Positions 13,671 to 21,257 of a stretch of 23,200 nt of DNA are shown piece after piece. This stretch comes from a virus. A model generated the notes under the pieces. It did not search any database. It was not told the origin of the DNA and worked only from the letters and a program-made list of their open reading frames with translations. Numbering within the stretch: the stretch's first letter is position 1; each line of letters begins with the position of its first letter. A program made the translations under genes and the position numbers. The stretch lies in IMG/VR virus record IMGVR_UViG_3300042860_000157, positions 1 through 23,200 of that record, one strand, 5' to 3'.

Positions 13671-14114
13671 ATGAACCTAATCAACCTTCAAACACTTCAG
13701 TATCCGGTTTCGATCTACTCTGTTCGTGCTGAGAACCCCCACACCAGCTATCCGGACTCTCCCAGCTTTGTGCCGGACGGCTACGCTGCGGTTGAAGCGA
13801 CGTCGTTGCCAGGGTTTGACCGGCACACACAACAGATCGTCGAACTATCTCCAGTCCACGCAAACGGCACCTGGAAGCAGTCGTGGGGCGTGATTGCCCT
13901 GCCGATAGACGAGCAGCAGAAGATCCGTGATGCACGGGCCACGGCTGTACGCAAGCAGCGTGATGGTTTGCTCACGCAGTCTGATTGGACGCAACTTCCT
14001 GATGCGCCGGTTGACAGGACGGAATGGGCGGCTTACCGTCAGGCTCTTAGAGACCTCCCATCCCAGTCAGGATTTCCGTTTGACATTGCTTGGCCAGCCT
14101 TGCGGGTTGGTTAA
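13671..14114 (+). CDS. Phage tail (fibre) assembly chaperone-like protein
   Basis: A 147-residue protein with AAGGA before the ATG. The N-terminal half is variable (VEATSLPGFDRHTQQIVELS). The C-terminal part has the conserved block RDGLLTQSDWTQLPDAPVD, then EWAAYRQALRDLP, then SGFPFDIAWP. This matches the phage tail assembly chaperone C-terminal domain (Phage_tail_APC type): R..LL..(S/T)DWTQ.PD.......W..YRQALRD.......FP....WP. Such proteins are usually encoded next to tail fibre genes and assist fibre folding or attachment, which fits its position straight after the adhesion block. Family membership is strongly suggested by motif; the client fibre is unknown. Confidence 0.87.
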   Translation: MNLINLQTLQYPVSIYSVRAENPHTSYPDSPSFVPDGYAAVEATSLPGFDRHTQQIVELSPVHANGTWKQSWGVIALPIDEQQKIRDARATAVRKQRDGLLTQSDWTQLPDAPVDRTEWAAYRQALRDLPSQSGFPFDIAWPALRVG

Positions 14115-14134
14115 TAGCTTACTAAGGAAGTCAG

Positions 14135-16045
14135 ATGGCCTTTGTCAAACTTCAGTTTCGAGCGGGATTGAACCGCGATCAAACCAACTACACCAATGAG
14201 GGTGGATGGTTTGACTGCGACAAGATTCGGTTTCGTTCTGGGTACCCACAGAAGCTAGGCGGGTGGCTTGCGGCCACGTCTCAGACCTTTCTGGGTGTTT
14301 GCCGTCAACTGTTTGGATGGGTCACCAGCTTTAGCGACAACCTCTTGGCTCTGGGAACCAGCAAGAAGGTCTACATTGAGGTTGGCGCTCAGTATTACGA
14401 CATCACGCCGTATGCAAGCATTACTGCGGCCGGTGACGTAACCTTTGGGGCCATCAACGGTAGTTCGTCCATCACGGTCTATGATACAAACTCCAATGCT
14501 GTAGCAGGCAACTACGTCACGTTTAGCGGCGCTGTGTCGTTGGGCGGCAACATCACCGCAGCAGTCCTTAATCAAAACTATGAGATTGCGACTGTTGTTA
14601 GTGCCAGTCAATACACCATTGTGGCCAAGAGTCCCACGACCGGGGCGGCGGTCACTGCCAACGCCTCTGATGTGGGTAGTGGTGGTGCGTCCGTGGTCGG
14701 TTCTTATGAGATTGCTGTTGGATACGACTCGGCCACGTTTGGTTACGGATGGGGAACGTCCACCTGGGGAACGGTGCCCTGGGGTCTTGGCTCGTCATCG
14801 CCAATCCTTCTTCAGCAAAGAGACTGGTTCTTTGACCAGTTTGACAATGACTTGGTGATGAACTACCGAGATGGTCCGTTGTTTTATTGGCAACGCACCA
14901 CCGGAGCAATTAGCACAGCATTGTCGTCAAGAGCCATTTACCTGTCGGATCTAGCTGGCGCAGCAGATGTGCCTGGCGAGGTAATGCAATGCTTGGTCTC
15001 TCAAAACGACCGACATCTGTTGGCGTTTGGTTGCATTCCATACGGGTCTACGTCATCTACTGACTTTGATCCGATGCTCATCCGGTGGGCATCTCAGGAT
15101 GCGCCGGAGTTCTGGACTCCAGGTGCAGTAACTGTGCCGTCTACTGGCACTCTGAGCAGCGCGGGGTTTCGTCGAGTATCGCGTGGTTCGCGTATCGTTC
15201 GGGCGCTTCCCACTCGGCAAACCATCCTAGTCTTCACAGATACCCACTTGTACTCATTCCAGTACCTTGGAACAACAGACATCTTTGACTTACAAGAGTA
15301 CGCAGACAACATCTCTATCATGAGTCCTCGGTCTGTATCGACCGCGAACAACGTGACGTATTGGATGGGCGCAGACAAGTTCTACGCATATGGTGGTGTC
15401 GTGGAAACGCTCCCCTGTACCTTGCGGAACTATGTGTTTAACAACCTGAACTACAGCCAGACGGATCAAGTCGTCTCTGGAACCAACGAGGCGTTTCATG
15501 AGATATGGTGGTTCTATCCTAGTGCTACGGCAACATTCAACGATAGCTATGTCGTCTACAACTATCTGGAGAAAGTGTGGCACTTTGGAACGATGGATCG
15601 GACGGCATGGCTGGATGCAGCACAGCGCGAGTACCCGCAAGCCGTTGGAACAGAGAACATCCTCTACGATCATGAGCGGGGGGTGGATGCAAACGGCGCT
15701 CCGATGGAGGCGTACATCCAGTCTTCTGACTTTGACCTTGGAGATGGTGAGAACTTCATGTTGAGCCGAAGGGTCATACCCGATGTTGACTTCAGCGGGT
15801 CAACGGCTGAAACCCCGGCTGTAGATTTTATGATCAGACCAAGGAACTTTCCCGGATCTCAATATCAAGACGATGCGTTTGATAACCAAGCAGTTGTACA
15901 AAGCTCTGTGAATGTCTATACGGATCAGATATTCATACGAGCCAGAGCCAGGCAGATGGCGCTCAAAATTCAATCTGATGGTCTAGGTGTTACTTGGCAA
16001 CTTGGCTCTCCTCGTTTAGATGTCACCAAGGATGGAAGGCGCTAA
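14135..16045 (+). CDS. Large phage tail protein, nozzle/tail-tubular-B-like
   Basis: A 636-residue protein with AAGGAAG five bases before the ATG. The N-terminus (MAFVKLQFRAGLNRDQTNYT, NEGGWFDCDKIRFRSGYPQK) is a signature I associate with a large tail protein of aquatic podovirus-like phages. Residues about 98-192 look like an inserted beta domain (GDVTF, SSITVYD, GNYVTFSGAVSLGGN). The rest carries propeller-like blades with HLLAFG, ILVFTDTHLYSFQYLG, ISIMSPRS, YWMGADKFYAYGG, IWWFYPS, YVVYNYLEKVWHFG, and a closing beta domain (MALKIQSDGLGVTWQLGSPR) ending DGRR. T7 gp12 and P22 gp10-type nozzle proteins have comparable propeller architecture and length (family knowledge). I therefore read it as the tail nozzle under the adaptor ring. 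The next gene starts immediately after its stop. Confidence 0.8.
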   Translation: MAFVKLQFRAGLNRDQTNYTNEGGWFDCDKIRFRSGYPQKLGGWLAATSQTFLGVCRQLFGWVTSFSDNLLALGTSKKVYIEVGAQYYDITPYASITAAGDVTFGAINGSSSITVYDTNSNAVAGNYVTFSGAVSLGGNITAAVLNQNYEIATVVSASQYTIVAKSPTTGAAVTANASDVGSGGASVVGSYEIAVGYDSATFGYGWGTSTWGTVPWGLGSSSPILLQQRDWFFDQFDNDLVMNYRDGPLFYWQRTTGAISTALSSRAIYLSDLAGAADVPGEVMQCLVSQNDRHLLAFGCIPYGSTSSTDFDPMLIRWASQDAPEFWTPGAVTVPSTGTLSSAGFRRVSRGSRIVRALPTRQTILVFTDTHLYSFQYLGTTDIFDLQEYADNISIMSPRSVSTANNVTYWMGADKFYAYGGVVETLPCTLRNYVFNNLNYSQTDQVVSGTNEAFHEIWWFYPSATATFNDSYVVYNYLEKVWHFGTMDRTAWLDAAQREYPQAVGTENILYDHERGVDANGAPMEAYIQSSDFDLGDGENFMLSRRVIPDVDFSGSTAETPAVDFMIRPRNFPGSQYQDDAFDNQAVVQSSVNVYTDQIFIRARARQMALKIQSDGLGVTWQLGSPRLDVTKDGRR

Positions 16046-16771
16046 ATGGCTCTGGAAAACTTCAGAGCGCCGCCGCTCCCTTTGCCGGGAGATCAGTACG
16101 ACAAGCGTTACGTCCATCAGTTGATACGCGCCTTGACGTTGTACTTCAATCTGCTGGACTCTTCTGCACCGAATCAGGCGCAGTCATATCGTGCCTTGAA
16201 CTTCTACGGCGGAAACTTCATTGGGTCTGGCCATCTCCTAGCAATGCCTCACGGAAGTTACTTTAGTAACGTAGATCAGACGCTGGCTTCGACCAACACT
16301 CCTTATCCTGTTACGGTCAACCAAATTGAGTCTGAGATTGGTGTGATTATTCAGGACGGGTCAAAGATTGTCGTGCCGTATGACGGTGTGTATAACTTTG
16401 AGTTCTCCGCTCAGGTCATCAAAACCAACGCTAGTGCTGGAGACGCTTTCTTCTGGGCAAGAGTCAACGGAGTCAATGTTCCTAGCTCTAACACGCAGGT
16501 GACGCTTCAAGGCTCAAACGCGGCAGTAGTAGCGGCGTGGAACTTCATGCTGACCATGAATGCCGGCGACTTCTTTCAGTTGATGTGGGCAGGCAACGAC
16601 ACCAACATCCTGCTTGAACACAACAACACGCCAACCGTAGGACCGGCCATTCCGTCTGTCATTCTTACGGTTGATATGGTGTCAAGTTTGACAGTTCCTT
16701 CGCTGTCAGCAGAGCCAATTGGAACGGTCTCTGCTGGACTCGTGGGTAGCGTAACAGTCACAATCACATAA
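16046..16771 (+). CDS. C1q/TNF-like jelly-roll virion protein
   Basis: A 241-residue protein. ATG 16046 follows the previous TAA directly, with GGAAGG about eight bases before. Residues 1-40 contain a Pro-rich start (RAPPLPLPGDQYDKRYVHQL) and an ALTLYFNLLD helix, probably a virion attachment part. Residues about 95-215 show a C1q/TNF-like order of strands: IGVIIQDGSKIVVPYDGVYN, FEFSAQV, AFFWARVNG, VVAAWNFMLTMNAGDFFQLM, and a late SVILTVDMV. VPYDGVYNFEFS is close to the C1q consensus strand. These trimeric jelly rolls are common phage receptor-binding heads. The last ~20 residues (PIGTVSAGLVGSVTVTIT) resemble one copy of the beta repeat encoded at 10457. A receptor-binding or spike role is inferred from fold and context. 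Confidence 0.78.
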   Translation: MALENFRAPPLPLPGDQYDKRYVHQLIRALTLYFNLLDSSAPNQAQSYRALNFYGGNFIGSGHLLAMPHGSYFSNVDQTLASTNTPYPVTVNQIESEIGVIIQDGSKIVVPYDGVYNFEFSAQVIKTNASAGDAFFWARVNGVNVPSSNTQVTLQGSNAAVVAAWNFMLTMNAGDFFQLMWAGNDTNILLEHNNTPTVGPAIPSVILTVDMVSSLTVPSLSAEPIGTVSAGLVGSVTVTIT

Positions 16772-16803
16772 ATTCCGGAATACCTATCATCAAGGACTCG
16801 GAC

Positions 16804-18501
16804 ATGATGCACTACCAAGGACTGCCGCAGCTTGCATTCGCAGGCGGTGGACTAGCCGGTCTAGCGGCACAAGGGCGTCGCGGCGACTCAATGCTTGTTC
16901 ACATGTCTCCTGACGAGGTGATGAACCTTCAGCGTATGGCCCGTATGCGAGGCGATACGATGACGATCAACCCGGAGACAGGACTTCCCGAGGCGTTCAA
17001 ACTCCGCAAGTTACTCCGAGGCTTGGCTGCGATTGCGCCAATTGCGGCGGCTTTCTTTCCTCCACTAGCTGCTGCCCTCCCAGCGTTGGCCACTCCATTG
17101 GGTGCTGGAGCGGCGGGAGCAATCGCAGGAGGGCTTTCAGGAGAGAAAGGGTTTGATCTCAAGCGTGGTTTAACCGGGGGCTTGTTGTCGTATGGCCTGA
17201 GTTCAGCCATGCAAGGTTTGCAAGCGGCTGGTGGCGCATCGGCTGGTGCCGCGCCGTCTGGTGAATTTACCGCCGCAGAACTTGCCAAAATGAGTCCGCA
17301 AGCACAGGCAGCCGTGGCGGGCGCTCCTGTCGGGTATGGTTCCTTGGCTACACCGGGCGCTGAATCAATGTTGGCAGCACAAGAGGCTGGCGTGGCGGGC
17401 TTGAGAGGGGTAAGTGGAGCGCCGATCTCTTCTGCGGCTCCCATGGGAACAGCCAGCGAAGGACTTAGCAAGCTATTTTCTAGTGATCCAGCCATGCGAG
17501 CCGCAGCGCAAGAAGCGTTTACCGGCCAGTTTGGTAAGGGAGCCATGTCTGCAACCGGCATTGGCGCTCTTGGAACGGCCGCGCTAGACGAACAAGAGAA
17601 GTACGCGAAGCAGGCTCTGGCACAGCAAAAGATCAGCCAGCAAGAATACGACAAAGCCATGGAAAGCATTGCCCAGGCTCGTCGTAGGGCGCAATACGCG
17701 GTTCGTTCAAGCCCTCTCAATCTCCAGCAAGGCGGGGCAATCAACACCAAAAACGTGCCAATCCGCCCGTATCCCATCAAGTTTGTTGGTGGTGGTGATG
17801 GTGACGATGGTGATGCTGGCGGCAGCAATGACTCAGGGTCCGTAAGCGATGCCGCCGCAGCGGCTGCGGATGTCGGTGGACCGGCGATTGGCGGGTTTGG
17901 TGGCGATTATGGTGGGTCGTTTGGCCAAGACTTTGGGAGTATGGTGGCGTCAAATGAAAGCATTGATGCCTCAATGAGTCAGGGCGTGACGGATTCCATA
18001 GCTGCGGCAAATGCTGGCATGGCTGGCCCAGCGGCCTCGCTTGGCGGGGACGGTGGGGTCGATAATATGTATATCACCAACCCGGCTCTGCTAGACGCAT
18101 CACCGTTCTCTACGCCTACCAAGAAAAAATGGGAAGACATGACTCCGGAAGAACAGGAGATCGAACGGCGCAAATATATTCTGACCAAGTATCGAATGGG
18201 GTTTGCGGCTGGCGGAAACGTGGGCCGGGCTGGGCTTGGCTCCCTGCCTCCTCGATACATTGATGGCCGAGGGGATGGCATGAGCGACTCGGTTCCGGCG
18301 GTCATTTCAAACAAGCAACCGGCTCGTTTGGCGGACGGAGAGTTTGTCATCCCGGCTGATGTGGTCAGTCATCTTGGTAACGGATCAAGCAAAGCGGGAG
18401 CAAAGCAACTCTACGCCATGATGGATAGGGTTCGTCGCGCTCGTACTGGGAACCCCAAGCAAGGGCGACAGATCAAGCCCGCTCAACAGATGCCAGCATA
18501 A
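16804..18501 (+). CDS. Internal virion/ejection protein candidate 1 (565 aa)
   Basis: A 565-residue Ala/Gly-rich protein. AAGGA is nine bases before ATG 16804; ATG 16807 is an alternative. Order: FAGGG (12-16); a block DSMLVHMSPDEVMNLQRMAR then MTINPETGLPEAF (28-65) that I recognise from aquatic-phage virion proteins; a long hydrophobic Ala/Pro/Gly stretch (71-111), possibly membrane-active; a charged helix (EQEKYAKQALAQQKISQQEY, about 263-282, continuing to about 305); an Asp/Gly-rich low-complexity region (about 325-345) with GGGDGDDGDAGG; a second Gly-Gly element FAAGGN; and a conserved C-terminus (LADGEFVIPADVVSHLGNGS, AKQLYAMMDRVRRARTG). The membrane-active stretch plus position first in a series of large Ala/Gln-rich proteins suggest an ejection (internal virion) protein that enters the host with the DNA. 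That is inference. Confidence 0.72.
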   Translation: MMHYQGLPQLAFAGGGLAGLAAQGRRGDSMLVHMSPDEVMNLQRMARMRGDTMTINPETGLPEAFKLRKLLRGLAAIAPIAAAFFPPLAAALPALATPLGAGAAGAIAGGLSGEKGFDLKRGLTGGLLSYGLSSAMQGLQAAGGASAGAAPSGEFTAAELAKMSPQAQAAVAGAPVGYGSLATPGAESMLAAQEAGVAGLRGVSGAPISSAAPMGTASEGLSKLFSSDPAMRAAAQEAFTGQFGKGAMSATGIGALGTAALDEQEKYAKQALAQQKISQQEYDKAMESIAQARRRAQYAVRSSPLNLQQGGAINTKNVPIRPYPIKFVGGGDGDDGDAGGSNDSGSVSDAAAAAADVGGPAIGGFGGDYGGSFGQDFGSMVASNESIDASMSQGVTDSIAAANAGMAGPAASLGGDGGVDNMYITNPALLDASPFSTPTKKKWEDMTPEEQEIERRKYILTKYRMGFAAGGNVGRAGLGSLPPRYIDGRGDGMSDSVPAVISNKQPARLADGEFVIPADVVSHLGNGSSKAGAKQLYAMMDRVRRARTGNPKQGRQIKPAQQMPA

Positions 18502-18512
18502 GGACGAATGCC

Positions 18513-19526
18513 ATGAGCAACGGAGCTTCAACTACTACGATCCGCGAAGTCAATGCGATCTCGCCGGAGCTAAAAGACTACTTCACTGGGGTTGGCGAAC
18601 CGGGAGCAGAAGGGTTTTCACCTGGCCTTCTGGGTGAGGCGCAGAAGTTTTACTCGCGTAGCTTTCAAGATGTCTATGCGCCCTATCTTCAGTCTCAAGC
18701 CTACGGTCCGCAAAACCGAGTTGCTGGACTGAACACCACTCAGGCAGGGCAGAACTTTTACAGCGGCATCATGGGGCTGACCCAGCCTCAAGCATTTCAG
18801 GCGGCGCAAGATTACAGCCAACAGGCCGGCCAGGGTCTTGCCAGTGCGCTAGGAGAGCTTGGCAATACGCAACAGTTTGGTCAGGCGCAGGCCGATCAAT
18901 ACATGTCGCCGTACATGCAGAGCGTTATAGACGTATCAAAACGCAAAGCACTTGAAGACGCACAGCGGGGGCAGCTTCAGGCCAACCTTGCTGCGGGACG
19001 CAAAGGATCGCTAGGGGCATCAGGACAATTGTTGGCCACCACAGAGCGTGAACGCAATCTCGGCACACAGTTGGGCGACATTCAAACCAAAGGGTTGCAA
19101 GACGCATACGCGAACGCTCAGTTGCAGTTTGAGCGTGACCGGACGGCACAGCAGGATGCCTTGAGGCAGCGTATTGCGGCCTCGCAAGGACTGGGTTCGC
19201 TGGCGTCACAGACGGGTCAACTTGGAACTCTTGAACAAGCGGCAGACATTGATCGCCTCAAGATGCTGGGCGCGTACAGTGAGCTTGAGCGAGGCCTTGA
19301 GCAGCAGCGTCGTGACATTGGATACCAAGATGTCATGAAGCAAATCCAGTATCCTGAACAGCAGCTTATGGGTATGTCCAGCCTGTTGCGCGGCGTTCCG
19401 ATGGGAGATAGGTTGGGTACGAACACGCAAACCACCCCACCCCCAAGTTTCCTGAGTCAGTTGTCTGGTCTAGGCTTGACTGGCCTAAGCCTTTACAATC
19501 TTGCCAACCCCAACCCCAATCGCTAA
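18513..19526 (+). CDS. Internal virion/ejection protein candidate 2 (337 aa)
   Basis: A 337-residue Gln/Ala/Leu-rich, mostly helical protein with AAGGA upstream. Order: ISPELKDYFTGVGEPGAEGF; AQKFYSRSFQDVYAPYLQSQ; a middle with YMSPYMQSVIDVSKRKALED; QANLAAGRKGSLGASGQLLA; a long amphipathic helix rich in Gln/Arg (QFERDRTAQQDALRQRIAAS); and a C-terminal YPEQQLMGMSSLLRGVPMG followed by a short hydrophobic tail (LSQLSGLGLTGLSLYNLA). I recognise the QYMSPY...DI..R.A..D...GQ...A.LGA and SSLLRGVP elements from aquatic-phage proteins encoded after tail genes. The helical, Gln-rich, cysteine-free composition is typical of internal virion (ejectosome) components. The role is inferred. It is spaced 11 bases from its upstream neighbour and 9 from its downstream one. 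Confidence 0.74.
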   Translation: MSNGASTTTIREVNAISPELKDYFTGVGEPGAEGFSPGLLGEAQKFYSRSFQDVYAPYLQSQAYGPQNRVAGLNTTQAGQNFYSGIMGLTQPQAFQAAQDYSQQAGQGLASALGELGNTQQFGQAQADQYMSPYMQSVIDVSKRKALEDAQRGQLQANLAAGRKGSLGASGQLLATTERERNLGTQLGDIQTKGLQDAYANAQLQFERDRTAQQDALRQRIAASQGLGSLASQTGQLGTLEQAADIDRLKMLGAYSELERGLEQQRRDIGYQDVMKQIQYPEQQLMGMSSLLRGVPMGDRLGTNTQTTPPPSFLSQLSGLGLTGLSLYNLANPNPNR

Positions 19527-19535
19527 GGAATCGTC

Positions 19536-21257
19536 ATGAGCATTCTTGACGCTCTGCGAGTCCAACAAGCCGAGAATAGCTCGGTGCGTGATCTGGCCAT
19601 GCTTCCCCAGGCGCAGATCATCAAACTCGCCCAGATGGGCCAGATCCCGGCTGATGTTGTTCCTATCATCATCAGTGAGAAGGCCCGGATGTCGCAGCAA
19701 GCGGCACAGATGCAAGCCTCTCAGTCGCCTACGCCGCCGACTGTTCTTGAACAGGCCATGGCACAGAACGCCCAAGCCGAAGCCCCGATGAACGGAGTTG
19801 CGGCCATTCCAACGCAGATGTTCAATGAGCAGAACTACGCGACGGGTGGCATTGTGGCGTTTGATGAAGGTGGCGGCGTTAGGGCTAGCGTAAGAAAAAA
19901 TCCTAGCCCAGGCCTTGACAAAGAAGAGCAGACGCTTGTGCTGGAGTATTTGAAAAACTTGCAAGACGGCAGATTACTTGCGTCGCTTCTCAAACAAGAA
20001 GGGTCTCCAACCGTTGCGCAGTTGCTGGCTGCTAAATCACTAGGGGCAGGCGAGGTTTCGTTGGGCGCAACGGGAACGCCAAGTGACTTGCAAGCAGTGA
20101 CTGCTGGGTACTCAAGGCCGCTAGCTGGTGGTCAAGTTGGTGTCAATTCTTTGATTCCTGTGCGCCATCCGCGTATGTCGCAATTGAATTTTTCGTATGC
20201 CAAACGGTTTAGCAAGGGCGGTTTGTACTCTTCCCCCGGCGAAGCAGACATCTGGTCCTCAAGCGAATCAGAGTACGTTGCACCCGGCCCGTCTGTAGGA
20301 AGCCTAGACGCTTACATCCGTGAGGCCGCAGCGCGTCGTGCCGAGGCGCGTAAACCATCAGAAGCTATGTTGGCGCTTGAGCGGTCGATGACCGATCCTA
20401 GTCGATTCCGAGAAGCCAGAGACGAAGCCCGTAACATGGCTCTGTTGCAGGCCGGATTGGGCATCCTCGGTGGGTCGTCTCAGTATGCTCTCCAGAATAT
20501 CGGGCGTGGTGCTGCGGGAGCCGTGGACGCTTATGGCCAGCAGATGCGCGACATTCGTAAACAAGAGCGTGAGGCTCTTGGCCAACGTGCCGCGCTGGAT
20601 GTCAGGAAGCAAGAGCAAGCTCTGGCTGACATTGCCGCTGGCGAGGCATCATACTCTGCTGCACGGAAAGAGGCTCTTGAGGGTAGAAAGATTGAGTCTG
20701 CTGAGGAACGTGAACGGATTCGTGCTGAGTCTGCGGAGGAGCGTGCAGAGCTTAGGAACAGGGGTTTGATTGAGGCCCTGCAGAATCGCAGAGATACGGA
20801 TCGAGCGGGATTCGTTGCTGACTATGTGGCCGGGAAGCGTGAAGAAGGCGATAAACGATCCGAAGCCGTATTGCGTCTTGAGGGCCAGCAGCAATTTAAC
20901 AATCAACAAGCCCGATTTGGATTGGCTGAAATGCAACTTCAAGCCCAGATTATTGGCCAAGTAAACGCGGAGATTGCAAGGCGTCGAGCCGATCCTACCA
21001 GCAGCGACCGAGCGGCGTTGCGGGCGTGGAGAGCATCAGGAAAATCAGAAGACGAATTCTGGGCTGGCCAGAAAGAACTGGCGCTAACCAGTATGTACGC
21101 CCAACTGGCCGAACGCACAGGAGCGCCAGCAAGACCTACGACTGCTGCGCCAAGCCAAGGGACGCCTCGCGCCGCAACACAACTGACCCGAGGGGCTGCT
21201 AGGGTAAGTGATGCGCCTCGCCTTCGTTACAACCCTCAAACCGATGAGCTTGAGTAA
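19536..21257 (+). CDS. Internal virion/ejection protein candidate 3 (573 aa)
   Basis: A 573-residue protein. The N-terminus is helical (LPQAQIIKLAQMGQIPADVV) then Gln/Ala-rich. Gly-Gly motifs follow at YATGG (101-105), FDEGGG (109-114) and FSKGG (225-229). Residues about 115-229 form a distinct block with beta-hairpin-like ends (GYSRPLAGGQVGVNSLIP, LNFSYAKRFSKGG). After a Ser/Pro linker comes ARNMALLQAGLGILGGSSQY, then ALQNIGRGAAG (about 290-325), a moderately hydrophobic conserved segment. Next is a very long Ala/Glu/Arg coiled coil (about 335-475), and a Pro/Thr-rich tail. A short hydrophobic patch, a long coiled coil and no Cys are compatible with an ejection protein or scaffold. The stop TAA overlaps the next ATG (TAATG). 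The role is inferred from architecture and series position. Confidence 0.74.
   Translation: MSILDALRVQQAENSSVRDLAMLPQAQIIKLAQMGQIPADVVPIIISEKARMSQQAAQMQASQSPTPPTVLEQAMAQNAQAEAPMNGVAAIPTQMFNEQNYATGGIVAFDEGGGVRASVRKNPSPGLDKEEQTLVLEYLKNLQDGRLLASLLKQEGSPTVAQLLAAKSLGAGEVSLGATGTPSDLQAVTAGYSRPLAGGQVGVNSLIPVRHPRMSQLNFSYAKRFSKGGLYSSPGEADIWSSSESEYVAPGPSVGSLDAYIREAAARRAEARKPSEAMLALERSMTDPSRFREARDEARNMALLQAGLGILGGSSQYALQNIGRGAAGAVDAYGQQMRDIRKQEREALGQRAALDVRKQEQALADIAAGEASYSAARKEALEGRKIESAEERERIRAESAEERAELRNRGLIEALQNRRDTDRAGFVADYVAGKREEGDKRSEAVLRLEGQQQFNNQQARFGLAEMQLQAQIIGQVNAEIARRRADPTSSDRAALRAWRASGKSEDEFWAGQKELALTSMYAQLAERTGAPARPTTAAPSQGTPRAATQLTRGAARVSDAPRLRYNPQTDELE

Noticed and set aside
13650-13672. 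Short inverted repeat TTATG...CATAA near the end of the propeller gene
   Set aside because: A five-base stem with low GC and no following T-run; part of it is coding and part is the next ribosome binding site.
16772-16781. Perfect 10-bp palindrome ATTCCGGAAT right after a stop codon
   Set aside because: It is too short, has no loop and no T-run, and the sequence context is otherwise ordinary. It cannot be supported as a terminator or operator.
16929-17828. 299-codon open frame on the minus strand
   Set aside because: Antisense to the Ala/Gly-rich ejection candidate; GCN/GGN codons read backwards rarely give stops. The product is Pro/Ala/Ser low complexity with no recognisable features.
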